64,000 nucleotides of DNA from the NCBI GenBank assembly GCA_009739215.1, contig VSJF01000008.1, forward strand, positions 186,001-250,000. The letters run 5' to 3'. Made by a program: the position numbers and the translations under genes. Origin of the DNA: Floccularia luteovirens. Its lineage: Eukaryota > Basidiomycota > Agaricomycetes > Agaricales > Squamanitaceae. Below the pieces are notes generated by a model. It had not been told where the DNA came from and ran no database searches. It saw nothing but the letters and a program-made list of their open reading frames with translations. Every line of letters starts with the position of its first letter. The first letter of the stretch is position 1. Below are positions 1-11,489 of the stretch, one piece after another.

Positions 1-368
1 GTATCATGCTGGTCACGTCCCAAAACAATCTCAATATATACTAGGCTCCTGGATTCGAAACTCTCATAACAGCACTATTTTGGAAGGGTGATCCTTATTT
101 GACAAGTGACGCTGTCTTTGGAGTGCGCACTTCTCTGATTGTGGTAGGTCATTTCAATGAATAATGATAAATAAAATTTCTCGATATTTACGATACTCAG
201 GAAACGGAAACGGTTTCTGATACTAAGCTCACTATAGCTCGCGGCTTCGAAAGGGAGACATCACATGAATACTTGAAACAAGACTTTGTTTTAGCGACTC
301 CAGAAGAATTCCGTGTTGTCAAAGAGGCTAAACTGGCGGAGAAAAAGCTTGAATCGTTGCAACTTTAA
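1..368 (+). CDS. Intradiol ring-cleavage dioxygenase, copy A (3' end only)
   Basis: This is the C-terminal end of an Fe(III) intradiol dioxygenase (catechol or hydroxyquinol 1,2-dioxygenase type), which opens aromatic rings between two hydroxyls. The window opens inside an intron. One exon runs from 45 to 143, an intron fills 144-200 (GT-AG), and the last exon ends at TAA 366-368. The visible residues APGFETLITALFWKGDPY and [13 protein letters not shown] are the usual C-terminal signature, followed by ATPEE and a lysine-rich tail. The iron ligands lie upstream, outside the window. It is about 80% alike by eye to copies B-D and, unlike them, shows no frame problem in the visible part. It converges on the hydrophobin gene that ends at 681. 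Catechol versus hydroxyquinol preference cannot be read from this fragment. Confidence 0.85.
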
Positions 369-680
369 CAACTCTATTCAGGGGAAGGGGGGTGTATAGG
401 TGATTTGTATCGTTTTTACTGCCAGTGAAAGCTAAGATTTGGATAACAACCACGTAACTTTGGGGAGTACCCCCTATCCGATTGGAACCTAATTACTTAG
501 TTTTGTTCTTGTGGACACCCAAGAAACTTATGATTTTGGTACAGGATTGGCTCCTCGACTTAAAAACAACCATCACATTGAATCTGGACAGCTCTACATC
601 AATAACTTTATAAAAACTAGAAGCTGCTTTTAAACGATAACATGTCACTACTACTGGTTTGCTGTTCAATTCGCAAGATC
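369..680. other. Intergenic: 3' flanks of two convergent genes
   Basis: This stretch lies between the stop codons of the convergent dioxygenase A and hydrophobin 1. It should hold both 3' UTRs. I see no coding potential or repeat. Confidence 0.6.
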
Positions 681-1127
681 CTAAAGGTTAACATTTATAG
701 GGTTGCATCCGAGGGCAATCACGCCATCTGTAAGTAAATTTTATTAGCGACGACTTGTCCACTGAATAATTGGGGAGCGACTTACTGAAAGTATTGTGTT
801 CACAACAGGTGGGTTGCGAAGAGCTGATAATATAGTCAGTGAAATGTTACGAACAGTTCTTGGGAAAACATACCAGCTGTTTCCACCGATTCCAATGGCA
901 CTGATGGGGTTGCATGTCAGGCCAATTTGGCCGGTGATGGGACCGAGTGCGAGGCCTGCGAGACCTCCGATAGTCTTTTGCAAGCCTGAGGAAGCGCTCT
1001 GGACACTGTTGCAGCAGTAGGCACTACCAGAGTTGCAACTGCCAGTGATATCCCTCTCGGCGATGGGAGAGGCTGAAGCCATGATGGCAAATGTGGTAGC
1101 TAAAAAGATGGTGGCTTTGGAGAACAT
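681..1127 (-). CDS. Class I hydrophobin 1
   Basis: This encodes a small secreted amphipathic protein that assembles into rodlet films on hyphae and fruit-body surfaces. There are three exons (874-1127, 786-823, 681-727, read on the minus strand) joined at GT-AG introns. The start MFSKATIFLATTFAIMASAS is a signal peptide with cleavage expected after the ASA region. The cysteine pattern after splicing is C-x6-CC ... C ... C-SSQPTCC-EHNTFNG ... ALGC, the eight-cysteine spacing of class I hydrophobins. The middle exon carries the second CC pair and the last exon ends GCNPINVNL. The intron after NS-C splits a cysteine codon, and hydrophobin 3 has the same structure. Length is about 110 residues, typical for the family. 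A TATA-like element lies about 80 bp upstream of the start. Confidence 0.93.
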
Positions 1128-1853
1128 TTTGCCAATTGAGACTCGAGCGCGGTGTGGAATAATGGGTTGTTTTTGCGTGAGTTCCAGTAGCTAGTATCGC
1201 CCGTCTTTTATACCTTTCGTACTCAGATCACAAACTTGCTGAAGAAAAAGAGATGTCCAAGTATTCGGACGTGTCCGACCATGAAAGCTGAAAAATTTAA
1301 GAGCTTGTAACTTAACATATCCATATAAGTAATAGCTTTAGAACTTTCAAGGTGATTTTAAGGTATTATCATGCATGATAAACTTCAATACACACCAATG
1401 TCGAAGTACTAACTCCTTAATGACAACTGTATTACCTTTTTGGTAATATTTTTGTCAGGGAAGCTGTTGCCAAACAAACATTAGCAACAAATCGCCACCA
1501 TCACCTGAAAGGCGTGGCAATTGTAATGATGGAAGAAGCCAGATTTTGATATGGGATGGTAAGATTTCTTGTTCATGCACTGGCTTCTCCCGACTATGGA
1601 ACACCGGTTAGATGCAGCGTATGGACGACTATGATAATTCTATTACACACGAGAATAAACGGAATGATGGGCGACAATCCCATCCCTGCTGGGAAGCCGA
1701 CAAAAACGCAACAGATTGTTCCTAAGCAGTGATAGCAAATCCCATGCTACTGCCATATCTGGAGGGGTAAGTGATTCGATCCAATACAAAACCGCTCACA
1801 GGTCCCTTATCCAACCCACCCCCACTTTATTCTCTACTTGCCAGAAAACATGA
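1128..1853. other. Intergenic: divergent promoters of hydrophobin 1 and dioxygenase B
   Basis: No gene is visible. Around 1360-1490 there is a block (a CATGCAT motif, then ATTACCTTTTTGGTAA and GCCAAACAAAC) that recurs in diverged form upstream of hydrophobin 2 at about 8440-8570. It was probably duplicated together with the gene and may contain shared control sites. Confidence 0.55.
1206..1212 (-). promoter_or_regulatory. TATA box of hydrophobin 1
   Basis: On the minus strand this reads TATAAAA, about 80 bp upstream of the hydrophobin 1 start codon. The position suits a strong, inducible fungal promoter. Confidence 0.5.
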
Positions 1854-3315
1854 ATGACGGATTCAGCCCGAAAAGCACAAGGACTTGCACGTCAGCAGTG
1901 GGATTGCCTTATCCAAACTTCTCAAGTTTGCCGACGTGTCAGCACATTGTATTACTGAGCATGTTCTTGCGATTAACTCAAATTGTACGCATATATATAC
2001 ATCCCCTTATATAGAACGGTTACTCACCAATGATCAAAAATAGGTCCTGATGAGAGGCTCAAAGTTACTGTCAAAAGTCTTGCGAGCTGCGCCGCATAGT
2101 ACAAAGATTTCGTGCCTTTTCGAATGTACAATCGAAGATTACTCATCTGCACGACTTTGTTCGGGAAACCTCAGTCACGAATGATGAATGGATGTATGGA
2201 TTGAAATTCACTTAGACGCCGGTATTTGTTTGCTGAATGTAGTTATTGACTTATAGGGCGGCAATCCAGTTCCTGACGGAAGCTGGAAAACATTCAACTG
2301 ATACAAAATTAGGTCTCTCCTCATTCATTTGTCATAGTTATCCGAGTATTCATTCTATAACCTTTAGAATTTCTATTCTTCTCCTAATGCTTGATGTTTC
2401 TTCCTTAATCAATTCCATTAACAACTCAAACCTCCCCAGGCAACAGTAACAAGTGCCTTGTCACCGTTTTTTTTTTTACGGAAGATGTCCTTGAAGGTAT
2501 AGATCCTTTTTTTTTGTTGGCTGGTAGTATTCCAAATAATACCTTGTAACAGTCGCAAATGGAGATTCCATAGCATCAGAAGGGAAAGAGAGTACATGTA
2601 TGTTGAGGGTCGAATTCTCGTAACGAAAGGGAATCCTATTCCAAACGTTATCATTGATACTTGGGAATCGGATGGGGACGGGCTTATGATGTACAGGTAA
2701 AATCTGACCCTTATTTCCATTATTAGTGCCTAACCAAGTCGCAGTATTCTGGATTTGTTAAACCTGATTGCAGAAGTCGTCTGTGGTCTAGAGAAGATAT
2801 CACATACGCATTTCGGGCAGTAATGTGAGTGCTTGAGATTTTAGATAATAATATATATTTACTCTCTTTCAGTCTAGCTTCATACCTGTGACCCTTGAGG
2901 GGCGGTTTGCTGAATAAGCTCGGCCGAGATATCATTCGCCCCACACATCTACATCTCCGTATCGAAGTGTGTTTTAAATCTACAAAGTGTTCGAGAGGAA
3001 ATGATCTGATTTGTTTCCCTAGACACCTGGATATGAATCTCTCGTAACTGCACTTTACTGGAAGAATGACCCATCTTTAGAGCTCATACATCCCTCCTGA
3101 TCGTAAGTCCTCCATAAACATTGGGAGTGCAGTGCAGTATTTGTTTATACATTAACACTCTGTAGGAAACGAAGATTGTTATTGATTCTGCTGTCACCAA
3201 AGCTCGTGGCTTCAAAGCATCGATCTCTCATGACTATTTAAGCAAGACTTCAGTTTTAGCGACTTTGGAAGAGTGTCATTTAGCCAAAGCGAACAGGAAA
3301 GGGACGTTATTATAA
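1854..3315 (+). pseudogene. Intradiol dioxygenase copy B, decayed
   Basis: Exon by exon this matches copies C and D: the start ATGACGGATTCAGCC, the N-terminal dioxygenase domain with [10 protein letters not shown], the block VDSIN, the YVEGRIL and NPIPN strands, and the last exon ending at TAA 3313-3315. It is not translatable. An extra base follows CGTCAGCA near 1894, the second intron has GC instead of GT as donor, a T run has grown near 2468, an extra T sits in the segment before the HLH iron-ligand motif (about 2909), and roughly 16 bases that should encode the [11 protein letters not shown] part are missing near 3075. The mixture of a deletion and many small changes indicates a real pseudogene rather than sequence error alone. 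Confidence 0.8.
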
Positions 3316-3786
3316 GGTCTGAAAACTTCTGACGTGTATGAATTCTAAGTGTATTATCATATGGCAACTGTTTTTTTGGATTGTACGGCATTCCCAATGT
3401 CAAACTTTTTTGCTAGGTATGTCTGGGGCGCTGAAAAATAATTGATAGTTATTGTCTTTGGAATCACTGCAGAAACCAAAAACGTGATAGCCAGGTATGC
3501 TGAACGATAACAAGTTCCTATTTTCAAATCGTATTATGTACGATGCGAGATCTAGTGACTAGACAATTCATCGGGTGTTTTATACTGTGGCATATGTTTC
3601 TATCATGTGGCCAACTCATGATGCATTTATCATAGCTCACAAACAACGAAAAAAGCGGAAATCCGGCCCTGGTGTGTCACCATGGATTCAATTCAATTCA
3701 ATCAAGACATACAAGAACCCTCCCAGGCCACCCCGCCTATCGAGCCTCCCATCATCCCCTAACTCTATCATTCATAAAGCATCATA
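3316..3786. other. Intergenic: promoter side of dioxygenase C
   Basis: This stretch has no gene. The last 100 bases (CCCTAACTC...CAT...) resemble the sequence just upstream of dioxygenase D (about 5970-6010), as expected for tandem duplicates with shared promoters. Confidence 0.5.
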
Positions 3787-5281
3787 ATGACGGATTCAGC
3801 CCGAAAAGCACAAGAACTTGCACGTCAGCATGGGATTGACTTGTCGAAACTACCAAAGATTGCAGATATGTCTGCAGAATCTATCACTGCGAATGTTCAT
3901 GCAATCAACTCCAATTGTACGCACTGATTTAATATGATATACTTATACCATTTGAACTTGTGTATAGGTCCAGACGAGAGATTGAAGTTTATCATGAAAA
4001 GTCCTTGTGCGTTATCCATTACTCCTGCAAATCTTGCACCCATACAAAATCTCCAACCCCAGACAACTCATCTTCATGACTTTGTGCGGGAAACCTCCAT
4101 TACAAACGATGAGTGGATGTGGGATTTGAATTCCACTTATATTCTCAGATTCTGCGCTAATCACCCCCTTTGATCCTCAGGGTAGCAATAAAATTCCTGA
4201 CCGAAGCTGGAAAAAGGTCCACTGAGATCATCCATGGTTTTTTCTATTTCTCATCTGCTATGGACGTCAGAGTATTTACTAGTTTCTTCAGATCTTTCAA
4301 TCCTCTCTTACTGCTTTGGTGTTCTTCCTCTGATCGATTCAATTCACGACATAAAACCTCCCGAGGCAACAACAGCGAGTGCCCTAGGGCCAGCCTTTTT
4401 AGAAAATGCACATGAAGGTATAAACGCTCCTGTGATGCATGACAAGGTTATTGATTTGCGATGGTTAGTTGCGAACGGAGACTCTATTGCATCTGAAGGT
4501 AATGGAGAATACTTGTATGTTGAGGGTAGGATTCTCGACACGAAAGGGAACCCTATTCCAAATGCTGTTATAAACACTTGGGAAACAGATGGTGATGGAC
4601 TTTATGATATACAGGTGATAGCATTCTTCCTTTTGCCCGCTATGTCTAATTGGAAGCACAGCATCCGGACCTCTTGAACCTAATTATAGAGGTCGTTTGC
4701 TCTCCAGAGAAGATGGAACATATGCTTTCCGAGCTATAGTGTAAGTATGCTAAGTTGTGATGAGGCCGCGCACTGACCAACCTTTGTCGCATGCTAGCCC
4801 TGTCCCATATCCTGTGATAGTTTGATGGTCCAGCAGGAGATCTGCTTGGTTAAGCTTGGTCGCCATTTTGTTCGACCTGCACACTTACACTTCCGCATCG
4901 ACGTATGTAGTATGAATACCCACTCAGTTTTCTGTGAATGATTTGACCCGACCTACTAGGCTCCTGGATATAATACTCTTGTAACTGCACTGTTTTGGAA
5001 AGGTGATCCTTATCTGTCGAGTGATCCCGTTTTTGGGGTGCGGAATTCCCTGATCATTGTGAGTGTATACTTCAAAAATTTTCATGTCTGATGTTGTTTA
5101 TTTTATTGTTTTGTAGGAGACAGAAACAGTGTCTGATCCTGCTAAGACCAAGGCCCGCGGCTTCGCGAAAGAAACATCTCACCAATATTTGAAGCGAGAT
5201 TTTGTCTTGGCAACTCCAGAAGAGTGTCGTTTGGCAAAAGAAGCTAAAGCAAAAGGGATCGCAGCAGAGGCGCAGAATTGA
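3787..5281 (+). pseudogene. Intradiol dioxygenase copy C, frame-disrupted
   Basis: This is a catechol/hydroxyquinol 1,2-dioxygenase-type gene with about eight exons. It begins MTDSARKAQELARQHGID, has the N-terminal helical domain, then [33 protein letters not shown] (first iron tyrosine), PVPYP (second iron tyrosine) and RPAHLHFR (both iron histidines), and ends at TGA 5279-5281. All four iron ligands are encoded. The exons do not join in one frame: one extra base at about 4003 (AGTCCTT where copy D has AGCCTT), one base short in the exon near 4660, one extra near 4830 (after PVPYP) and one extra near 4853 (CTTGGTTAAG). It is either a young pseudogene or a functional gene with uncorrected insertions. 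Confidence 0.8.
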
Positions 5282-6011
5282 ATAAACATTTGAACTAACC
5301 TGTAACAATTCGAGTGTATTTGCATCATGTAGGCTTTACGGATTGTACGAACTACGGAATGACCAATTGGTCAAGACAGAAAAATAAATTGACTGTATCT
5401 GATCAGATTAGAAAGATGGATATTATCTGGAGTGTCCACAGAACTGAGCGTTTAATATCAGAGGTAACAATAAACATACCGCGGCCCTGCGGCTGATCTA
5501 TATCGTAGACGGTCGGATGGAAAGTGTGGGGATTCTCTGACAAAGGGCTAAAGATGTATTCAATGAAGATGAAGCTGAATAATCGGAGGATATCCACACT
5601 CTCATTATCAGCCACATCTTACCTGGTGTAGTAGGTAATTATATACCCCATTCGCTGGTATTCAGTTTATATTCATGTATATATTCATGTCCTGCGAACC
5701 CGTGCCAAAACCCATTCTTCGCGCTACCTTCATTCTCGGCTATCGGATGCTAGAGCCTAAGAATTATACCGCTTAAGCACAGAGCACAAAAGGATATGTA
5801 GTATTAGGGATGGAATGTGATGTAAAGAAGTTTTGAGAAGTAAAGAAGTTTTGAGAAGACGCACTGACAAATTCCTCGAATGCTTCCCTGAAGATCTCGT
5901 GCCCATGATGGCCACGCATATAACCCGTTATCTCCCAGATGGCACATTCATTCGTGAACTACCATTATCCCCTAACCCATAACATTACAACATTGTCCAC
6001 CGATTAGAACC
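5282..6011. other. Intergenic: between dioxygenases C and D
   Basis: No gene is visible. A short tandem duplication (TAAAGAAGTTTTGAGAAG twice) lies at 5823-5859. The 3' end is the promoter of copy D. Confidence 0.5.
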
Positions 6012-7501
6012 ATGACAGACTCGATTCGGAAAGCACAAGAGCTTGCTCATCAACATGGCATTGACTTGTCAAAGTTGCCAAAGATTGTTGACATGTCAGC
6101 GGAGTCTATCACCGCAAATGTCCACGCAATCAATTCAACTTGTGCGTTTGTCTTCATGTTTTGTTGTTATAACACCTCTTTATGACATTCTTTTGGATGT
6201 TTAGGTCCGGATGAAAGGACGAAATTCATTTTCGATAGCCTTGTATGTTATATGTCACCACGAAAAAAATCAACTGTACCAAATATACGTGTTTGCAGAT
6301 TACCCACCTCCATGACTTTGTACGGGAAACTTCGATAACTACGGACGAAGTGGATGTACGCAATTGGTTCCAGAGTCTTGCATGGTATCTGATCATCTCA
6401 TTATCTTCAGGAACGCAATCAAATTCCTAACACAAACTGGGAAAATGTGCAGTGATATTCGTCAAGGTACTTAATTTCTCATTTACCTATGTGCGCCCAG
6501 AATGTCTAAACACTGTCGTTCTAGAGTTCATTCTCTTATCGGATTGTCTGGGCGTTTCTACTTTGGTTGATTCGATTAACAATGCGAAACCTCCTCAGGC
6601 AACCGAATCTACTGTCTTAGGCCCATTTTTTACGGAAGACGCTCATGATGGTGCTCGAGTTGTTATATTGGTTGAGGTTAGTGAGCTAATGCAGCATGAC
6701 TAGTTGCCAACGGGGATTCCATTGCATCAGAGGGTAAAGGGGACTATTTATTTGTCGAAGGTCGTATTCTTGACACCAAAGGGAACCCTATCCCAAATGC
6801 TATTATCGACACTTGGGAAACCGACGGACACGGGCTCTATGATACTCAAGTGCGCGTTTTCCTAGTGTTGCATTGCTTCTGTGGCTAATAAGATACGTAG
6901 TACGAAGGACGCACTGAGCCTGATTGTAGAGGTCGCCTTCATTCTGCAGAAGATGGCTCATATTCTTACCGTGCTGTTGTGTGAGTGGTTGCTTTAGATT
7001 AGAGAGGAGCTATGCACCAACTATTACTCCTTGGTGCAGACCAGTTCCATACCCCATCCCTAGCGATGGACCGGTCGGTGTTATGGTGGCCAACTTAGGA
7101 CGACATGTAATCCGGCCTGCACACTTGCACATACGCTGTTGAGGTGCGTATATATAAGATATTCAATTGAAATTGGGCCAATCTTTAGATGATAGGCTCC
7201 TGGATATGAAACTCTTGTGACTGCCCTTTATTGGAAGCATGACCCTTACATATCCAGCGATGCTGTATTTGGAGTACGCACATCCTTGATCATTGTGAGT
7301 GTTGCAATAATCAATTAGTCATAACATATTTTGATTTAACTTTCTTATTAAGGACACGGAAAAAGGTTTCGGATCCTGCACTTAATAAGGCTCGCGGCTT
7401 TCAAAAACGGCGCTTCTCACGAGTATTTGAAGAAAGATTTTATTTTGGCTACTCCAGAAGAATGCAAAGCAGCCAGGGCGTCTAGAGTGACAAAGGCCTG
7501 A
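6012..7501 (+). CDS. Intradiol ring-cleavage dioxygenase copy D (frame-disrupted)
   Basis: This is the best preserved dioxygenase copy. Exons encode [79 protein letters not shown] and [13 protein letters not shown]. These are followed by [35 protein letters not shown] (iron Tyr), [11 protein letters not shown] (iron Tyr), RPAHLHIR (iron His pair), [13 protein letters not shown] and a final ATPEE block ending at TGA 7499-7501. The order and spacing match hydroxyquinol/catechol 1,2-dioxygenases of about 310 residues. Four single extra bases break the frame: near 6350 (GACGAAGTGG), 7137 (CGCTGTTGAG), 7362 (five A) and 7400 (three T). All four are insertions, two of them in homopolymers, so the gene may be intact in the organism. 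It converges on hydrophobin 2. Confidence 0.82.
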
Positions 7502-7730
7502 TATAAAATGCCGATAAATTGTTAGTATGTATATTTCCAAGTGTACTTATTTTGTGTGTGTAAGACTTTCAGAATGTACTCCAAGTTGCGAATAAAAGCT
7601 TTTTTGCTAGGATGTCAGTCTAGGAGAGTATATCTTAAATTAAGCAATCGAGAAGACGCCATCAATCAATTAAAAGTCATAACCAAATAATGTGTATAAT
7701 CTAATAGGTGGTATATATTAACCGTATAAA

Positions 7731-8189
7731 TTAGGCGTTGATGGGGCTGCAACCAAGAGCAAATAGGCCATCTGTAAGTAAATACCGTTAGTATTGCTGC
7801 CGGAATCTATTGGAAACTGGTGATAAGATGACGCACTGAAGTTGTTGCTTTGGCAGCAAGTGGGTTGGGAAGAAGCTGATAAAAATATGTCAGTTTCGCA
7901 TGTACAGTACGACAAGAATCTCAAATCATACTAACCAGCTGTTAACACTAACTCCACCCAAGCTGTTAATAGAGCTGCAGGTGAGGCCGACTTGACCAGT
8001 GATGGGTCCGACAGCGGCACCAGCAATGCCCGCAAGAACGCTTTGCAATCCAGCATCTGCATCCTGGACGCTATCACAGCAGTACATGTCTCCGGTGTTG
8101 CAGCTACCAATGATGTCCTTTTCAGCAATAGGGGAGGCAGCAACCATGATAGCGAAGTTGGCGAAAACGATGGCGATTTTGGAGAACAT
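7731..8189 (-). CDS. Class I hydrophobin 2 (one exon junction out of phase)
   Basis: This encodes a class I hydrophobin with signal peptide MFSKIAIVFANFAIMVAAS, first cysteines CNTGDMYCC, a middle exon with SSQPTCCQSNNF and a last exon NGLFALGCSPINA ending at the TAA whose complement is 7731-7733. The three-exon plan equals hydrophobins 1 and 3. However, the middle exon begins CTTCTTCCCAA, where the sister copies begin CTCTTCGCAA or TTCTTCCCAG. The extra base puts the CC pair out of frame with exon 1, and no other GT or AG nearby repairs it. It is either a damaged copy or has one inserted base. It converges on dioxygenase D, repeating the arrangement of dioxygenase A and hydrophobin 1. Confidence 0.85.
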
Positions 8190-8924
8190 CTTTGGTATTG
8201 ATGAGAGAGGATTAATGGGCCAATTAAAATTTTGAATGTAAGGTGAAACGAGGGGTTTTTTGATGAGCTTGTAGTCGAATATGCCCCCCTTTAATACCTT
8301 CCAGTCCTAAAATTGTAAACGCTGAAGAAAACAAACACAATTGCTACAATAAGTTGTCATCGCGCGTTATCTCATCACTCAAAATCAAAAACATCAAATT
8401 GTAATTAACGTATCTGTAGATATTTGATATTTTCATGATATTTATCATGCATAAGACATAGATGCATAGTCTCCAACTTCATTGTTGGTGATTGCATGAA
8501 GGATATTTCCATAACGACAATTATATTACCTTTTCTGGTAGTTTGTTCTGTAAAGCCTCTGCCAAACAAACGTGGCAATCCGTTGAAAATTGTCTGCACA
8601 CTGTTGCAACACGCCAAAAATACAACCAATGGATGCGGAACCTAGGAATATGTAAGTCTTGGTATTGCACTAAACCATAGTTGTCGAGTCATATCCATGA
8701 TTTCAGAACCAACTCTAGGAAGTTAATTTATAGTGATCTGCATGCAGGATACCACCCCAATTGCGTCACGGTTTCTCGATTCCTTTTTTTCTGAAAGTTC
8801 ACGCTGAAGATTAGAAACATCGATAAAACGCAAATTCAATTCAAAATGAGCAGTGAAAAATATGTGGTATCAGGTAACTAATCATGTTGTTACTACTGGA
8901 ATTGTCTGGGAATTATTAAAGATT
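8190..8924. other. Intergenic: promoter of hydrophobin 2
   Basis: No gene is visible. The block at about 8430-8576 (CATGCATAAGACATA, then ATTACCTTTTCTGGTA and GCCAAACAAACGTGGCA) is a diverged copy of the one upstream of hydrophobin 1. Confidence 0.5.
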
Positions 8925-9387
8925 TTAGAGGTTGACGTTAACGGGGTTGCAACCAAGGGCAATTACGCCATCTGTAAGAAAAAAGTGGGTTAGCAATGTA
9001 TCTTTATTACATATATCATGAACATACTGAAAGTGTTGTGTTCACAACAGACGGGCTGGGAAGAACTGTTGAAATATATTTCAGTTCAACTTCTACATCA
9101 ATCCTTCCAAAAACAGTCACTAACCAACTGTTGCCACCAATTCCACCAAGGGCCTGGATAGGATTACAGGTCAAGCCGATCTTGCCAGTAATTTGCCCAA
9201 GCTGAAGGCCAGCAAGACCTCCAATGGCCTGTTGAAGCCCGGAAGATGCAGCTTGAACGTCGTTGCAGCAGTATATACCGCCTGTATTGCAGCTGTCCGA
9301 GATACCCCCCTTGCCCTTTCCAACGGGAGAGGCTGAGGCCATAACGGCGAAGGTGGTTGCGATAACAAAGATGATTTGGGAGAACAT
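8925..9387 (-). CDS. Class I hydrophobin 3
   Basis: This encodes a secreted class I hydrophobin with three exons that join cleanly: exon 1 ends in NS-C with the cysteine codon split by the intron, the middle exon gives SSQPVCCEHNTF, and the last gives NGVIALGCNPVNVNL. The start MFSQIIFVIATTFAVMASAS is a signal peptide, followed by PVGKGKGG and CNTGGIYCC. All eight cysteines are present in class I spacing and the total is about 112 residues. A TATATAA element lies about 115-120 bp upstream. It is the furthest of the three copies from the dioxygenases and appears intact. Confidence 0.93.
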
Positions 9388-10484
9388 ATTTTTAAAAGAG
9401 GGTGAGTTGGTCTATTTGGTGAAGACTGTTTGAGAGAGTTGTTTGAAAGCTGAACGACGAAATGTGTTCGAATGATGTTCTGTCTGTTCGACATACTCAC
9501 ATTATATACCTCTCAGACATATACACCAATTTTCTTTTTTGGCGAAGACAAGAGATCCAACTCCACGTCGTTTTTTTTTGTTTAGACCAAAGCAGGTCGT
9601 AGAAGCGTGAAAAAAAGTTATTAGTCGTAGCTCACCCTGACTTGCAAGAGTGGGTGGCAAAGCTCTAAAGAAATTCCACATCTCATTTTGGGTTTTTTTC
9701 ATGCATAAAACATAATGGCCGTCTAAATGTCAAGTCCCCGTATAAGAAAAGCTGCTTCCGTCAATTTTTTTCCATTGTAGAAGTTCTCAAAATTAGAAGC
9801 TGTGTACCGTCCGGAGGATCTATTTGATTTGCATACGATCACATACTGCCAAATTAGTATGCGCATCGCTCTAACAATTCATCATCAAATACAAAGATCC
9901 AACCAAGAGATCTATTATTCATCCAATAAAGATGCTTAGCGCTAATCCTTGATTAATTATAACTTGAATGTTGAACTTTAGAACATTCATCGAATAATAG
10001 CTCGACTGCAAAGATTATTGTTGATTTGTCCGCTTTGATGGCATAATGAACGAATGATGAATGATGACATCATGAATTTGCACATATTGTGCAAAGGCCT
10101 CCGAATAACGAGGTCCGCAACAAAACTTGTCTTGAAGCACCAGGCAAAGTACTGCTATCTACATCTTGGGGCCAAATGAACAGGGACGAGGATTTGTGTT
10201 CTCCGCTCTACACAGTACGCGCCGAGTACATACATGTACGCTTGGACAAATATGTTCCGTCCATGAAGCTTAAGGAAGCTTGAAGCTTGGTCCTTGTCAG
10301 GTAATGAGACTTGTAGTATCATCGGACCATCTCCACCAAACGAGAACAAACATTAATATCTCTGTAGTTCGGATCGGAAAACGCTCCCCCTTCTTTCTTT
10401 CGAACCCTATCCAGGCTACTTATACCTTCAGCTTTCGTTACGCCCAGATTCCAACTTTTACAGGTTTCTATACATACCAACAGG
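9388..10484. other. Intergenic: divergent promoters
   Basis: This separates hydrophobin 3 (minus) from the first four-helix membrane protein (plus). A CATGCATAAAACATA motif at about 9700 echoes the block upstream of hydrophobins 1 and 2. No gene is visible. Confidence 0.5.
9502..9508 (-). promoter_or_regulatory. TATA box of hydrophobin 3
   Basis: On the minus strand this reads TATATAA, about 115-120 bp upstream of the hydrophobin 3 start codon. Confidence 0.5.
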
Positions 10485-11489
10485 ATGCCCTTTCTTTCTA
10501 AACGTTCTTATTCCAAGACATGGACTGTCTGCCTATTCGCGCTATTACTTGCCTGGGCTTGGTCAATCACTATCATAGGAGTTGGTGAGTGCATTTCAAC
10601 GTTCGCTTATTTTTCGAACGTTAAAGCCCTTACCTTTATTTTAAGGCATAAATGCTCTCATTCGCTTTCACAACGATGAGGACACAATACGAAGCGCAGT
10701 ACCACCACCTACAGTTGTGGCCATTAACATAAGCGGTTAGTCATTTCCCACTCCAACTTTTCTCCAACCTTCTTAGTCAATATTGTATAGATGTCCGACG
10801 TACTGGTGCCGCGACTGTTGCAGGAGCCGCATATACGTTTATCCTTACCACAATCCTAGTTGTTCTGCTCCTCGCCCGTCCAGGGAAAGTTACACACTCT
10901 TTGCCATTACAAGCTTTCTTAGTTTCGCTAGGCGCTCTATGGATGATTGGTTCTCAGATACCTTATACCCTGTTTTTCGCAACGCGTAGCGCTCAGGTTG
11001 CCGCATTTAATGGCGGCGTTCAATTACCGCCGAGCGTTGTAAGCGTTGTTGGCAATGCGCTCGGCTTCACGCCTGTGTACAAGCATATATGGTATTGTAC
11101 GTAAAATCCTATTGAAACTCATCTTGTAATGACTCATTGGGTATCGCGCATCAAAAGTGCGCCTATTTGCAATCATCCCATGGATCGGTATCCTATTCAC
11201 AATTCTTGCCGCTACTGTATTTGCATTCGCTGCATTTAGGCGCAAGCGCTCTCGAGCAAGGTTGGGCACTGGAATAGGATCTGCGGGCACTGGGGGCCTT
11301 GCTGCTGGTGGGGAACCTCTAGGTGACGGGAGCATCGATGGTGGTGAGAGTCGGCGTGGTCTAGCGGCTAATCATGAAAGGGGGCAGAGCGCAAGTATAA
11401 GTGACAAAGAAGATACCACCGCTCACCGAGGAATCCGTGACAGTGGGGTGAGCCGTCCTTCGAACGGCGAGAAGATGGAAACTGTATGA
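10485..11489 (+). CDS. Four-helix membrane protein, family unknown (copy 1)
   Basis: I do not recognise this family. Four exons join in frame at GT-AG introns. The protein, about 240 residues, has a predicted membrane helix near residues 14-34 (VCLFALLLAWAWSITIIGVG), a short loop with a conserved PPPTVV, a second helix (YTFILTTILVVLLL), a third (FLVSLGALWMIGSQIPYTLFF) and a fourth (FAIIPWIGILFTILAATVFA). A basic stop-transfer stretch (RRKRSRAR) and a hydrophilic Gly/Ser-rich tail follow. The loop FFATRSAQVAAF...LP is shared with the paralogue at 14240. Topology resembles MARVEL-like four-helix proteins of fungi, but no diagnostic motif supports that name. The start is the first ATG before the first helix, and the stop is TGA at 11489. 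Confidence 0.8.

Noticed and set aside
796..1020. Open frame on the + strand opposite hydrophobin 1
   Set aside because: It is the antisense shadow of the hydrophobin exons and has no motif of its own.
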